From contig NC_060114.1 in assembly GCF_021155765.1 (NCBI RefSeq), positions 9,577,001-9,641,000 of the forward strand: a DNA stretch of 64,000 nucleotides, given 5' to 3'. The DNA is from Diprion similis. Taxonomy: Eukaryota; Arthropoda; Insecta; Hymenoptera; Diprionidae. This document shows positions 1-14,006 of this stretch, piece by piece; within the stretch, counting starts at the first letter, position 1, and each line of letters starts with the position of its first letter. Position numbers and translations under genes: made by a program. The notes below the pieces were generated by a model. That model searched no databases. It was not told where the DNA came from and saw nothing but the letters and a program-made list of their open reading frames with translations.

Positions 1-796
1 GTTTTGGAATTTTTTCAATTGCATCATGAAAATATGTTCGTGTTAGAGAAAAAAAAATCCTGTAAGTCAGCAAATTTTTCGATAATAATTGCGATTTTCA
101 ATATATATTGCATTGAATTTTTTCAAGTTTTTTAATTATTTATTTTTCAAAAACTAAAATGAATTGAAAAAATCTATATGATACTCGAGAACAATTTTTA
201 TACTTCCAACTAAATGTAGGAACAAAATAATTTGGGATTAGCGCACGTATTCCGTAGATAACGACACTAAATTAAACGGTGAAAATTGTGGTTTTGTGAA
301 ACATAGAAGTTTTGAGAATCGATGTTTTGTTTTTTTTTTATTCCCATGTTAAGTTGGGAGTATAAAAATTGTTCTCAAGCATGAAATTGTTTTTTTTTTT
401 GGTCCATTTTAATTTACAAAAAAACAAAGTAACTGGTTGGCAAAAATATACGGGTTTCGGGGAAAAATTAACTTGTTTTAGGATAAATTTAGCGCAATTT
501 AACCTTCAGTTTCAGAGTGCTTATAGTAGAAGAAAAAGTAACAGGTTACTTTTAGAAAAATAGGGGACCCACTTATATGTATAGAAGGTGTCATTACGCG
601 GAGAATAAATTTTCCAAATCGAATAGTCCAAGAACATTTTTTCACCCATCTCGCATCTCTTATATGTAATAAAGAGCCTGGAAAAACTATAAGAAAAAAA
701 AATCCCTTTATGTTTGTATAAAATTCAGTCACATCGCGTGACAACGACGCGATACGATTCGGACCAGCTGGTTTGTCATCGAGCAGAAATGTCACG

Positions 797-820
797 AAGG
801 TGTATATATATATACACCTT
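797..820. repeat. perfect 24-nt TA-rich palindrome
   Basis: The sequence from 797 to 820 reads the same on both strands: AAGGTGTATATA followed directly by its exact reverse complement. The centre is a TA microsatellite, so this may simply be an extended TA tract with symmetrical flanks. Confidence 0.7.
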
Positions 821-887
821 GACCCGTGATGGTCGCGTTATGCAGTAGGGAGGAAGGAATTAGGCAACAGGACGAGGAGACGAGATT

Positions 888-931
888 GCATCGCATCGCA
901 TCGCATCGCATCGCATCGCATCGCATCGCAC
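888..931. repeat. GCATC pentanucleotide tandem array
   Basis: About eight and a half uninterrupted copies of the 5-bp unit GCATC (equivalently TCGCA). It lies in gene-free DNA and breaks cleanly into unique sequence at both ends. Confidence 0.9.
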
Positions 932-1350
932 TTACGCCCCCCGCTGTTTCCTGCTTCCTTTCACCTTTGGGAACTCACGGCGCGGGGCAAGTTTCCCGGC
1001 GATCATCCTGGCCTCGCCTGAAGCCAGCCCTATCCCTACAAGTTATATTTACACTGCTTGTAGGTATAATCCATATACCTCAGCAGGTGTATACGTGGAT
1101 GAAGTAACACGCGTGCAATTCTCCGCTTTTATTATTATATATCCATCTAACCCTCAAGGAAGTACGATGGAAAAGGATGCGGTGAAAATGACATACTGTG
1201 ATGAAACGTGAAAAAGGGCTCAACATCGCGATTCTCTGTGAAATTATGAACAAAAACACTCCGATGCCTTTTTATTTGACGCAGAAATAAAAAAAAATTG
1301 CATGCTTTCTACGAGTTTATTATTGAGATTTTATAGAATGCATGCCTCGT

Positions 1351-1377
1351 TTTTTTTTTTTTTTTTTTTTTTTTTTT
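1351..1377. repeat. poly-T run
   Basis: A long uninterrupted T homopolymer in gene-free DNA. It could be the trace of an old retroposed poly(A) tail on the minus strand, but no recognisable retrotransposon sequence adjoins it. Confidence 0.85.
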
Positions 1378-2292
1378 AGCTCTGCGTGAAAAGAAAATGT
1401 ATTGGATTGTTTTTGTTCAGAATTATGTATAGAATAGGAAATGTGAAGCCCTTTTTCGCAGTTGAGATACGTGGACTTCGATATTTGAAGATATATACGT
1501 GGAACGTCGAAATCGACCAGGGCAACCCTTGAAGCGGATCATAGTTCGACTAGTTCGAATAGTTCGATCAGTCATCGACGGAGCAAAATTCTGAAAATTA
1601 ACACATACTCACACCGCGTCGTTTACTCAACGAGTGGATCTAGAAAACAGAATGACCTAGAATCCGAGCGTAAAAATATGGAAAATCGAAAACAAGGAAA
1701 GGTCAAAGTATCGAAATATCACCAAGCCAGAAATCCACATAACTGAAAATCTTGGATCATTCGGAATTTCGATATTTCAGATTTTAAAATTCTCCTATAT
1801 ACGCTCTTCCGGAACTTTGCGTATCGTGTTTCGGACCATTCGAAACATCGACATTTCTCAAGTATTTGATTTCTTTACTTCAAGTATCGTCAGCACTAAA
1901 TCTAAAAATTTTGCGCTTCCTGAACTCCTCAAGTTCGGAATTTCAACCCCGCCCCATAGCACACGATACAAGTCACAAAAGTTCATACTCCATACGCCGG
2001 ACGCGCACACCCTGACACAAAGACACACTTACCCATCCGTACCCAGAAGGTAATGTACCGACGCGAGTAGGCAAGTGTAGGTTACACGTAGGTATACACG
2101 TACCTTGTAAGCATACACATGCAGGCGCGGAGCTGCAGGCGTGGAGGAGACTAGAGATGTATGTGTTCGGTACGGGACGCGCCTCGTGCCACGGCGTGCG
2201 GTGCTAAAGTGGGTTGCTTGGTACCCCTGGCCGTTCAACGACCCCGTCGAACGAACGAACCGCCGCGCCGCGGTGTCTCTTTCCATCTCAGC

Positions 2293-2350
2293 GAGTCAGA
2301 GTCAGAGTCAGAGTCGGAGTCAGAGTCAGAGTCGGAGTCAGAGTCGAGTG
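2293..2350. repeat. GAGTCA/GAGTCG hexanucleotide array
   Basis: About nine copies of a 6-bp unit, mostly GAGTCA with occasional GAGTCG. The period is a multiple of three, so it keeps reading frames open (S-E or S-Q repeats). The nearby open frames are therefore by-products of the repeat, not evidence for a gene. Confidence 0.9.
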
Positions 2351-4386
2351 CCTGCTCCATACCGCGTGCAGCTCCTGCGTCTTTGATGCGAAGCAAGGAG
2401 CCCTGCGCCTACATCGCCACCTTTGTATATCCCTCGAAACTCTCGCGCCCTGCTTGACGGTGAAAACCCGAGGCACACGTGACACCTATCCGTATTTCGG
2501 CCGATCTCATGCGCCCGACGAAGCCCCTGCAGCTAACCCATTTATTCGGTCGTTTTATAGCTCGACGATGCGTTTCCCTCGTGCCTTTTTCTTCGTATTT
2601 GTTACACTGCGTGGATACATTGCACTTACGAATTGCACGCAGCTTGCCATTTTATTACTCAGGAATTTTAAACGGACCCTGATACAGCGACTGTTGACTC
2701 CCTGTCCAATATTGAGGGATTTAGCAGCCGTCGACCATGCGAGTGACCGTTAACCACTGCAGGGCGCATTGAATTTTACACACTTCCGACGCAATTGTAT
2801 GTATGTACTACATACATACTTGTGAATTTTTACGGTCGTGATCGAAAAGATTTTTTCATCCATAATGGGTTTACACTACGTGTTTACAACTTTATTAATT
2901 ACTTTTTTACAGCAATTAAGGTATTACGCCAGTGAAATGGAGGATTCAACGTTTCTCTGCAACATTTGAGTAAACAGTAAATCGGAAGAAAAGAAAGTAT
3001 CCCTCAATTAGAATAAACGAATTATAGGTTAATGAATGTGAGTCAAATTGTGGCTATAATATACGTTTCTCTTTTTAACTTCTCGTTTCTATGTTTTCAG
3101 AGACAAATGCAAGTTGTTGCAATCACCCCGAAAAGTCGAGTTTTCACTAGATCTCGACGTTTTGAAATCTAGTAAATTACAGAAAAATTATAGATATTTT
3201 TTCGTCGAACGATATCTTGAGAACGAATTACTAGATTTCAATAATTTTGGTCTCAATCAACGCGGCTATTCCAAGCATAGAACTGATAAGATTTTGGCTT
3301 GGATCGGGCGGTACTTTTTGAATCATTTGAATACCAAAACTACAAAAAATAAAATAAAAATTATGATATGTTGGGAAAAAATGAATCGATCTGAATGCAA
3401 ATTGGAACCGTAAGGTTTTTTTGATTGTTAATCACGAATCTAACGGGAGATTTGCAAAATCTGTAATGGTGGAATAAAGTCGTGCAAAATTTAAAAAATC
3501 GTCATATTTTCATGTAATATGGTACCCTAGGGCGTTTAAATCACTAATCACGAATCTGAATTTGTAGTTCGAAATTTGAAGTGGATATTATTATTCTTTT
3601 TCCCCTGTGAACTTGGAATTTGCAGTGTGTAAGAACAGGAAGTTCGAGGGCTGGCTCGTGGCCAGCCTAAAGCCGCTTGTTATTATATGTATACCCGGAT
3701 CAACAGAAGTCTTCCTCTGCTTGCGATCGCGAAATTACGTGTGAAAATCCCCAAATGATTTCTTCAACAGGTATTTTTCCCCTGCTAACTGAGGAACTTG
3801 GACCGATTGTGAGTCTAAATTGTAACGAGTGATATTAATAATCTATATCTAGAAACAGATAAAGATACTTCGAGGAGTGCTCGATAGAAAGGTTTACACA
3901 GGATTGATTCGAGTCGGGGTCTACGGAAAGAATTATCATGGATAGATTTGTTTCGGTCGGACGAACCGACGGATTGGCGGAGGATAACGGTCGCGGTCGC
4001 GTTTTCTGGTCATTTCCTGGGCAGATCGAGTTCCGCTTGATCGCCGTGTATACACATTTCGAACGAACAAACGGACGGTTGGCCGCGTTTCGTTATGTTC
4101 CGTTCATTCTCTTCATTTTCAGATACTCCGTAGTTTCTAAATTCGCGCGATTCAGCGTGACGCGGGTATGTACGAGATAATCGAGAAAACGGGGTGCAGA
4201 ATTTCAACAACAGCGATGACCAGGCGACTCGAAGCTGCGACTCCGCGATCCATCGAGGTGTAATAGGTATACCTACGCGAGGAGCGAGCTGCGAAGACGT
4301 ATAGAGAAAGTAGTAGGTAGGTAGGTATAGGTAGTGTGGGCCCACCAAGGAATTTCAAATAAATTTAAAACCGTTATTATGCCCTC

Positions 4387-4414
4387 TCGTCGTCGTCGTC
4401 GTCGTCGACGTCGT
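4387..4414. repeat. CGT trinucleotide run
   Basis: A run of CGT/CGA triplets which, read in frame, would give poly-arginine. No gene is supported around it. Confidence 0.8.
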
Positions 4415-7400
4415 TGGATAGAATTCGTGGAGCCACACAAAATCTCCAAGCATAAGTGTAGGCCTTCTCTGAACCATGCTCGATCAAGCCCGGATCGGGT
4501 CCAGCTGCAGTCTTGTCCTTCATTTAATGTATGTGTAACACCCGGTTCAGAGGGGTTAGACCCAACGGTGACGGAGGCGATGCGGAAATTCAGTGAAAAT
4601 TATCGATCCTGTCCACTAGTTGTTTTGTTTATTTTTAAAAAATCTTTCATTTGTTTGAATCCAGGTGTCAATAAACAGGAAAGTACATTACTAAAATATA
4701 ACGCAATTCCCTTGACAATAGACCTAAATCTAGGTTTTATCACAAGTCAAGGTGTCAATTTAGAAGAAAGATAGTGCTATATACTTAATGAAATGAAATA
4801 AAATAAATAAAATAGAGAGGAAATAACATTTATCAATAGCGTAAATCTAAACCTTATATTCCTAACAGTAACTATGTGGCCCATTAGACTTGTACATGAA
4901 TCGCCCCGGCATTAGGGGTCGGTCAAAAGTCTAAGGATTATCGCCTAGCGACTAGTAGGCTGAAAAGCTAACTAGCTAGGTATCGACAACTGATAGGTAT
5001 TGTGAAGATAAAAAAAAAAACTCCTAATGATTCGCTTTTTAAAATTCTTCAACGAAGCCTCCTTGGTACCGCGAAGTATAGTTTCTCGAAGGTTCTAACC
5101 CCAACATAACCGCAACGCAACTCCCCATGCAGTACTAGTTTTCTTAAGGAGCAGTTTCGCAGTTTTTTTGGTGATACTACGCGAATTGAATTCGGTAAAT
5201 CTAATATACGATAGTAATCTTAATTATCAAGTACCATAGATTAGTGCAGCGTGTTTAATCGATTACATACTGCTATACTTAGATAGTAATTATATACGAC
5301 AGTCATTATTATTTTAGTCAAAAGTTGAAGACCGATGACCCTTTTTATTTACAAGTAAGTCAAAAATACTTTTTCATCCTATACGCTATATTCGTGATGC
5401 GTTTTGAGTGTCTATTCTTTTAACTGCAATGACCGAGGCAATATTCAGAAATCGAATAAAACTTACGAGGAAGTCGTAACTCGAATCGGCTCAGGTTGGA
5501 CGGCTGCGGGCCGCCGTTCCAGGCTTCCTAACAGGGTCAAGGGGGTTAAACACGATTAAGCAACTCGCCGAACTACGCGTTCTACATATATATGTATATA
5601 TATACATATATCTTACACTCATACCACGCACTGACTCGTGATTATGCCTCGGAAACGCAAGTTCCGTCGTCCGAGGCCCGACCCAACCGATCCTAAGCTT
5701 CCTGTTTTCCAATAGCCAAGTAACGTTTTCGTCATTTTCTTCGCATCGATTAGACATGTTTCCCACCTTGGCAAATACGTGCTCAATACTACGTGTTCGA
5801 GTCAAACCGTATTCACTTTGCCTGAACGCCGTTTCTCGTGAAATTCCCACACGAGGGATATTACAATATTACAATGATGAACAATTACACCGTGCTATCG
5901 CTGTTCGGCACGATTAATTACGGCAAGCCGGAGTTCAACGCCGCGTGCCTCCTACGGGGTGTCAAGTCATTCACTCTCTCTCTCTCTCTGCATTACCAAT
6001 TCGAAGTTGTCCAGGATGATTCACGCATCGCGTATTGACAAAAACTGTACAAAACACCTGTGGTGCAGCCCGCCCTAGTGATAAGGACACACACATACAC
6101 GGCTAGCTTTACGTCAAGTTTCCACACTATACCAAACCGACATTGTTCAAATGTCTTCCGGTCTCTAAGGATCTCCGTTAGAGCTGGCCGCGGGTATTTT
6201 CTCTCTTTTTTCCTCTTCTCCGTTCCCTCTTCGACTCGACGTCGTTCTTGTAATATTGTATTATATACCGCAGAGTGAATAAGGCAGAAATGCGGGCTGT
6301 GAACCGAGCCTAACGCTCCCCTCGCGAGAGATAGTGGCGTGTCGACGAGAGAGTGGTTCGTGTGCTCCTTAAAGTGCATTGCCTTTACAGTCCTGTCCCC
6401 GTTACACCCCCGTGCCAGAAGACTGAATCGTGCAGTGCTGTACTTTCCGCGTGTGTATGTTCACGGAGCATGTACGTATACCTATACAGTTAACGTTACA
6501 CCCATCAGACGACGTCAATTTCATACCTATACTCAGCATATGCTCATCGTCGTGCTGACGTCATCGTCGTCCAGGGTTCATGTTCCAAAATCAGCGCAAG
6601 ATCTACAGTATGCACGTTTTACACAGGGCGGCGTGGAATTGGCTCGAACGAAGTCACTCGCTTTTTCTTTTCTCCGTTTGCACGGTTTCCCGGACTCCCG
6701 TCTATACCCCAAGATGTGTTTCTCGATGAGGATGAAGTTAGTAACGTTACTTCGCACCTTTAGGAATATCTGAAATTAAGTAAATCATGATAAATACAAT
6801 ATACTTATATTTTGCAAAGCCAAAGCTCATTGAAAGTCATTATAATACTGTGCAAGAATGATGTTTTTCTGATGTTGAGTTACGTTAGTCAACGTGTTCA
6901 AATTCGATGGAATGGATAGATAAGATTTGATTTTGTATATTATACATCGACGCGAATGAAGGGAAAAATAATATTATATTGCTGATAGGTACGACGAAAT
7001 GATGATGAAAACGTCAGGCTGAATACGACGAGGGAAGGGGACGTAGTAGAGGTAGAGAAAAAAAAAACAACGTGCGTCCTGCAGCCCCGTCGCCGTGCCT
7101 TTTACGTGCAGGTGTATAATAGGATATCTTACACCGCAGGTCTCTCTGCAAAGTTTGCTTTCCGGTATTACGAGACTTGGATATCAGATTATCCATTCCG
7201 TCATCCCTGTTCCTCGTATTTTTGCGAATCTCGCAGGTATGACAATCATATTACAGCATTGTGTCTTTTCACGAATGATGCAAACCTGACAGCAGCGCTC
7301 CACACGGTTCAAACCACGAAATTAAAAGTCCCGCAATACTTGTCAATTTCTTCCAGGGGGAAATACTTACGTGTAAGCATTATACCGAGTGTGCGAGCGG

Positions 7401-8282
7401 TGTGTCGAGGAGGAGAGAAATTAACGGTTCCATGAGGACTTGCGCGTCCGCTACGTATGTTGTTCGTATACATACATACCGATGAAGTAGTTCTTCTATG
7501 AAGAGAACTCCAAGGAAACGTCCTAGCTTTGAATATATTGTGAAAGCTTGTAAAGTATCGGACGTCACAAGTATAAAATTTCAGAGTCGGTTGTCGGATA
7601 TACCATAAGATAAGAGAAAGAGGTAGAAAAGTTCGTTAACATTTTCAACACACAGCCTTGTGTGTGTTACAGGCTTATTTCTGACTCGCGTTGACTGAAT
7701 AATATTCGTAAATAAACATTTTTTCATTTACTTTGGAAACTCAAAATTAGTCCAATATTTTACAGATTATGAAAATTCTGATGTATATATGTACCATACG
7801 AAGGGGTACCGTTTCACGGGGTGCCGAGGATCGCCGTATCTGATCATTATCACCGCTTCAAATTCGCCAATGGAAGTGATTATGCAGATAGTAGTTGTAA
7901 ATATAAAGAGAAATATAAAAAAAAAATAAATTACTCTTCGCTAATGAAATATATCCCTGGATTACTTTCAACGGCGACCCCATTTTTCACCCTGTCCGTG
8001 AGATCGACGAGCTACTATCTAGGTGGCCACATAATAGCACTGCATCGAGTGACATCTGTGTTCACGTTGAAGCGATCATCCAAATCCTCCGCTTCGGTGA
8101 CCGCATCGTGTGCTACCATCTACCATCGTGAGCGTAAGACGAAGTAACCAGGGTTGCTATGGAAACGAGTGACGCTTGAATTCTGATGTCGGCCTTCTTT
8201 CGTCCCACAAGAGAAGGGTTCAAGGGTGTCTCGGTTTTCCCACAACTCTGTAAATTGCAATTCGAATGAAAAAAACTGTAGC

Positions 8283-11200
8283 ATGGCGTTAATCCATGAT
8301 GTTCTGACGGAGCTGGGTTGGGGTGATGGATTTCACGTGCCTGTTGCCAACGAGGAGAACAAAAGGCTCGAGGAAGAGGTAACGGAGCGATCCTTATTGC
8401 TGGAAACGAGACGCCTATCTTACTATTACCTGGAATTGTTAACAGATCGACAGAAAGACGAAGTACAAAAGCTCGCTGAGCATTGAGCTGGACTGCGTTA
8501 CCCGGCGTATCGATTCTATAAAAAAGCACGTTGGAAATGTTGCCCTGGAACATGAGAACAACCAAAAACTGCTCACCGCTCACTCCATGCAGCTGGATAG
8601 CGAAGATCATTTGTTCAGGTTGTGCAATAGCACAAATTCTAAGTTGTGTCAAGAGGTGAGGCAATACGACAAGGAGCGGAACGACGTCGTTCAAAGGATT
8701 CAAAGTAAGGAATGCGAGCTGCAAAAGCTCACGGAGAGACTTGAGGATCTGAAGAAAAATGCCAAGTTTGATAAGGACCAGCTCGTTCAATGGGAAGAGG
8801 CTTTGAGGCGAGGCCAAGAGGACAACGAGCTTATTGAACGGTACATGAAAACTGATAGCCAGAAGTTTAAGGTGGGTGTTTGGTTGGGCTTCTTTAAAAA
8901 AGGAGAAAAACACTGCAACACGAATTCTTTGTAGGAACTGGAATTGAGGCGGCAGAAGCTGCAGACACATGTAGAGAGTTGTCGGCAGACCGTCGTAACT
9001 GCTGTCAACGGTGTTTTTGAGATGGAGAACGTACTGGACAGGACAGCCAAGCTATACGGCGATGCTTTGAAAGAACGCCAGCAACTCATAAGTCAATGGA
9101 CACAAAGCGTACTGGTGCTCAAGCAGAGGGATAATGAAATTCACAAGGCTTTGAGGGTCGGGTTGACGTTGCTATTTATACACATTCGCATCTCTTACCC
9201 TGCTTGAAACACGGACATTCGTTACTTCTTGTCCCTTACTTGTTAGCGCAGGAAATAGATAAACTACGGGAAGTGGCTAGAGAAAAAATGGAGGTGCTGC
9301 AGGAGGCTGAGAAATTTATTGAGAACCAGGTCAAGAACAACAAACTGCTCGAGGAACAAATCAGGCAGCTGGAGAAAAAACTCGTTACAATTAAAGACGA
9401 GCGTTTGAGGCTCTCTGAGAATTTTAACAAGTATACAACAGAGGTGAGTCGTTGTTTTCTAACAATTGTTCACATTGAAATTTAAAATTGTATTCCAGCT
9501 TCACATGTACAAGAAAATGCTGGCATATGCAGCGCAGCGAACACAGAGTGTGAGGGCAAAAAGAAAAAGGGCACAGGCGGAAGTTGAGAACAGAAATAAA
9601 AAAATTGAGGAATGGCGAAATCAGATACAAGATCTGAAAGAGACCTATGACCAAATAGATGATCGGAGAACTAATATAGAGGAGAGAACGAAGCAGCTGG
9701 AGAATATGATTGAGGTAATTAAAATGTGGAATTTGATTTTGGACAACAGATTCAAGTATTTTCTTGCGTTATCCTTGCAGAAAGAGGAAAAATTCCAATC
9801 GCTCATCACTAAGGAAATTAATCGAATCCAAGGCATGAATATACGGAACGCGAGTCAAATAACTGAGCTTGAGGGCGAGATAAAAACATTGGAGCTACAA
9901 ATTGAGAATGAGAAGAAAAAAGTTGAAGTACTAGAGATTTTGCATGTCAAAGAGAGACGAAAATTGAAGGAGAAAATAGATTCTGCCTACCAACATGACT
10001 TTGAGATACAAAAGGCTGAAATTAAACTCGGACACCTCACTGGAGCCGAACAAGACGGTGCGGTGTTAGAAAAGAAAGAAAAGACGATCGAGGAATTGGG
10101 AAAATGTTTGAATGATAAAAACGACCTATTGAAGCTTCTTCAGTCTCAGATTAAGACCCTGGAGGTAAATTTTAACTGCACAATTTACCGCCTTTGATCT
10201 GAAAACAATTCCTTACAAATGCAACAATATTTCAGCACGACATGAAAAAATTATCGACTCATATAGCTAATGACGAAGCGCATTTGAAACTGCTCAAAAA
10301 CAAGAAGCAGGATCAAATGCTGCTTATGGAGGGAGGTGAGAAACAGTTGAAAGTAGCGAGAGCTCGGAACGAAGAGACTCAAGTGAACGAAAACATACTA
10401 AGGTTAAGAATCTACCAAGCAGAACGAACTGTATCGAATATAAAGAACAAAGTATACAATTTGGAGAAGTACAAACTTGAAATACAAGCGGTGAGTGATT
10501 TTTACTAGCACTATTAATTCCCAGTTTTTTGTCTTTATTTTCATTCATTATTAATCTGTATTTTCACGTAAAAATTATATCAGACAATGCAAGAGAGAGA
10601 AGCTGAAATAAAAGCTCAGAAGGATGCCCTCGCCATGAAAAAAAAGACAGCCAGTTCCGAGTCGTCAGAATTACGCATGGCCATTGCCGAGCGCAAGACA
10701 CGTATACAACAGCTACAAACTAGATATGACAAACTGATGTCTTGCTTGGGGACGACAACAGACGGGGAGCCCTTGACAACGACTTACATTAAAATTAAAA
10801 GCGCGCAAGAGAAGTATGCCCTTCAAGAGCAGGGGGACAAGCTTGATGAATCGATTAGAAAAACTGAATGTGAGATTCAGAGCATGGAGAACACGTTAAG
10901 GATCGTCAACGCGTCCAATGATAAATACAAAAAAAGTTTAGGGCTAGTCGAAGAGCGAGGACCCGAGCAAATGGAACAGGAAAGATTGGGCGAGGAAATG
11001 TATAATGAAATGGAACGCGTCAGATACAAAAGGGCGCAACTGGTACAGGCTAAAGCCGACATAGAGGTGAGCTGAAAATTGTCGAGTATATATATAATTT
11101 GGTAATGATTCTATATTAAATGGCAATACGAGTAATATTTGCAAAGGTGATGAAAGACAGCTATAAGCAGCTATTGGAAGACATAGAAAAGGCAAATGAA

Positions 11201-11954
11201 GAAGAAACACGTAAAAAGCGTTTTCTGGAAACTCTGGAGCATCAGATAAGTGATCAACTAGAAAAACAGTTGAGGGCTGACAAAAGCCTTCACAAAGTAT
11301 ACAAGGACATTCAAAATAAGAAACTCTGTGCCGATGACAGTTTGATCCTGATGCAAGAGGTAAGAATTGTCTGATGATTTGATTCAAAGGTGTAGACAGC
11401 TGCCGTATAAACTTGATGTAATATTTTGGAAAATTGACAGAAAGACATCGCGATTCGTGAACTTGAAGAGCAGAACGGTCTCGCTCTTCAACACATCACT
11501 GAGCTCACGGTCCGTCATGCAGAGGCTGAGCCCTACATAAAGAAATTACTCTCGGACAAAAACATGGTGCTGCCTTGTACTAACTATCTCAAGCCGTCAC
11601 CAACATCTAGTCGATGCCACAGTAGTGCCAGTTCGATAATGACTAAAATGGCAACGAGAAGGAGCGAAAATGAGTTTTTAACATTATGTCCATCGACAGA
11701 GAGTTTAGGATCCATTGTCAACATACAGGCAAACTTTGAGGGTATGTTTCTCGTTTCGTTCTCATCTAATTCGCCTGTGTCAGCACAATTTATCGCTTTC
11801 TTAGCAGTTCGATAAAATTCGTATTACAGATGCAAGTTTACACGGAAAAGCCAAGAGGTGCACAGACCCTAGTACTCGGCCTAAAAAATTAATCTCTCGG
11901 TGTAGCACTCGGTCCTCATCGAGTGGTAAATCCGGCGTAGCTAAAAAAGATTGA
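8283..11954 (+). CDS. CCDC39: coiled-coil domain-containing protein 39 (axonemal ruler), with one apparent frameshift
   Basis: CCDC39 pairs with CCDC40 to form the 96-nm ruler that positions inner dynein arms and the nexin-dynein regulatory complex on motile axonemes; in an insect that means mainly sperm flagella. Exons: 8283-8871, 8935-9156, 9252-9443, 9499-9714, 9781-10164, 10236-10490, 10584-11066, 11147-11359, 11441-11741, 11830-11954. All junctions after the first exon keep phase with GT-AG ends, giving about 992 residues (human about 941). The start is chosen because the N-terminus (a G-W-x-D-G-F segment, then PVANEENKRLE) lines up with the family start. The rest is nearly continuous charged coiled coil with a Ser/Arg/Lys-rich tail. 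Exon 1 has 1 nt too many: the frame closes at TGA 8484-8486 while homology continues in the next frame from 8485. AATAAATAAA near 12053 is a likely poly(A) signal. Confidence 0.9.
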
Positions 11955-14006
11955 ACAAACGTTCACCTTTACATCATCCAAGGTAACAATTGTCGATATA
12001 AATACCGTGGAACTACAAACTTCTTAATATATATTCTTAAATTTCGAAATGAATAAATAAATATACATTAGCATTTAAAAATGTATTGTTGTGTCGCTTT
12101 TATCCTCCTTCTACATGAAACTGTGTCTAGTATAAATATTTCAGACTCCACAATTGAGTTTTATTTGTAAATGGTTGCTCGATCGAGCTTTAGGATTTTG
12201 ATATTCGATTAGAATCAAACCGTCCTTGATAGCTTTGTCTCGTGGAACAGGGTCAATTTAAAATAGTCACAATAATATTGGAGAAAATTGAGTAGCGGAA
12301 GGGTTGTAAGATACCGCCATGATTGTTAACTCGCAGGATTTCTATGGAAAAATAATTTCACTCACATACTGTGGATAGCAGCTGATTCCCACGCGTCCGT
12401 GATTTGCTTCGGTGTGTCCACTCACGATCACTAAAAATGAACTTTAACAGTTAGAATGTCAAATTTTCTCGAAACGAAAGCAGCAGGGATTAATTATTTA
12501 CATCGCTGGCGAGTACAAACTTGACTCACACTTCAGTATTCCAACTTTTTGATTGACCATGTCAGACTTTGGCCAATTATTAACTAAATATTTGTCACTG
12601 TTGGCTGATATTCGGCAAATTCTTCCCAACTCGATGAAACGGAATTCGCGATACATGCACAGCCAGATTCATTCCCACGTTTGAATGTAGGTTTATGTGA
12701 GTATTTTTTGCCATGATTTTGATGAATGCTACGCCGGCTGTTCGTTCCAAAAGTTCAGGAAATTTACTTGAAACAACGTGGCGTTGAAGTTGTCACGGAA
12801 CATCGCAATTCGAAATACCTCCGTGAACCTAGCAGAGCAAAGTCGCCAAAATCGACTTACTATGTACCAAATTAGGTGCTTTTTATGGGCCAATTTTGTG
12901 CGATAGTTAGAATTTTTGTATGAATAAGAATTAATTCTAAATGAAATTTTTCTTATTGTCAAAATGAAGAACTGATGCTTTATTCAATAATGTTTCGAAC
13001 CAAGAGAATAAGATTCAAATTTGAATTTTTCGAACTAAAAAGTGAAAAATAATTCTGAAGAATAGTGGAATTAGGGGCCAATTTTTTTTCAAACAAGATA
13101 AACAATTTTCATTCTTACACTGTTGAAAAATTTGCAATATGCGATCCGTTTGACCGATTTCCTTCAAATTTTATGCTAACTCTACTTTTATTTATAATAC
13201 TCCTAGAAAATATCGATACATCTTGAAATCTGCAGGCTAAAGCGCTTCGACGATCATTCGAAAAATTTTAAGTTTCATAAAATCTGAATCGTTTGATCGA
13301 TTATTCCTAAATTGAATACCGACCGTTCTTCCATGATACTTTATTTATAAAAAAACTAATTTTTTGTTTCACAAAATCTGGAGGTTTGTATATAATAACT
13401 TGGTCACAGAGGTTTTTCAATTATCAATTACGACGAAGATTTGCTACCAACCTTTCATATTGATAACTCAATCATTACAGAAGACTTATTTCCTATTTAT
13501 GTGTCTCCGAAAACGGAATGCCCGGGTAAAGCTAAAGAGGTATTTTTAAAAACATTACGCAAGAAGTCACTCTGCTGTTTTTGCTTACCAAAACAAAAAT
13601 GATTGTTTGATTGATGAAGGTGGATTTTCCGATGAAGCTTTAGAGGTAAATACTTCTACTTTAAGGGCACACCATGAAGATTGCAAAAAAATTTTCACGA
13701 ACATTTTACTTTTCGTCATAAACACCCCCACCTCCCAAAAGTGCATGACTAAAAATTCATAACTTTTGAACAAACTAAGATATTTAAAAAATCCAAATTG
13801 CATAAAAAAGTTTAAGAATGGTATTTTTAGAAATAAAAAACACGAACACGATTGTAAAGTCTGTTTGTCCTTTTTTGTTTTACGGAAATATCTGGATTCA
13901 CGAGTCGTTGATTGCAGATGCAACGGATACTAATTTAAACACGTCATGCTGGCATATAAATTAAACTTTATTCAACACAGGATCGTAACACGACAGAAAT
14001 CGGTAT
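11955..14006. other. intergenic, no gene seen
   Basis: AT-rich DNA between the CCDC39 stop and the piggyBac remnant. It includes the probable CCDC39 3' UTR and poly(A) signal near 12053. The remainder shows no recognisable gene, RNA or repeat structure. Confidence 0.6.

Larger units (their letters stand above)
1..8282. other. gene-poor stretch, no supported gene
   Basis: No open frame in this stretch shows a recognisable domain, a chain of exons in consistent phase, or amino-acid composition typical of a protein. What can be seen is simple sequence: a GCATC array near 890, a poly-T run at 1351-1377, a GAGTCA array near 2300, a CGT run near 4390 and TA-rich microsatellites near 800 and 5590. 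It may hold distal regulatory DNA or untranslated exons, which I cannot detect. Confidence 0.6.

Noticed and set aside
1535-1572. TAGTTCGA-type repeats resembling a tRNA T-loop
   Set aside because: Three imperfect copies of a short motif, with no acceptor stem, D-loop or anticodon arm around them.
2214-2753. A 179-codon plus-strand open frame near the GAGTCA array
   Set aside because: The frame is held open by the repeat (Arg/Val-rich in this frame), overlaps other repeat-driven frames, and has no domain.
5993-6379. A minus-strand open frame of 128 codons
   Set aside because: No recognisable domain, no neighbouring exon in phase, and composition like random AT-rich DNA with a CT microsatellite.
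8113-8970. A long minus-strand open frame overlapping the start of CCDC39
   Set aside because: It is antisense to a clear CCDC39 coding exon, is Leu/Phe-rich as expected from reversed coiled-coil codons, and shows no domain or partner exons.
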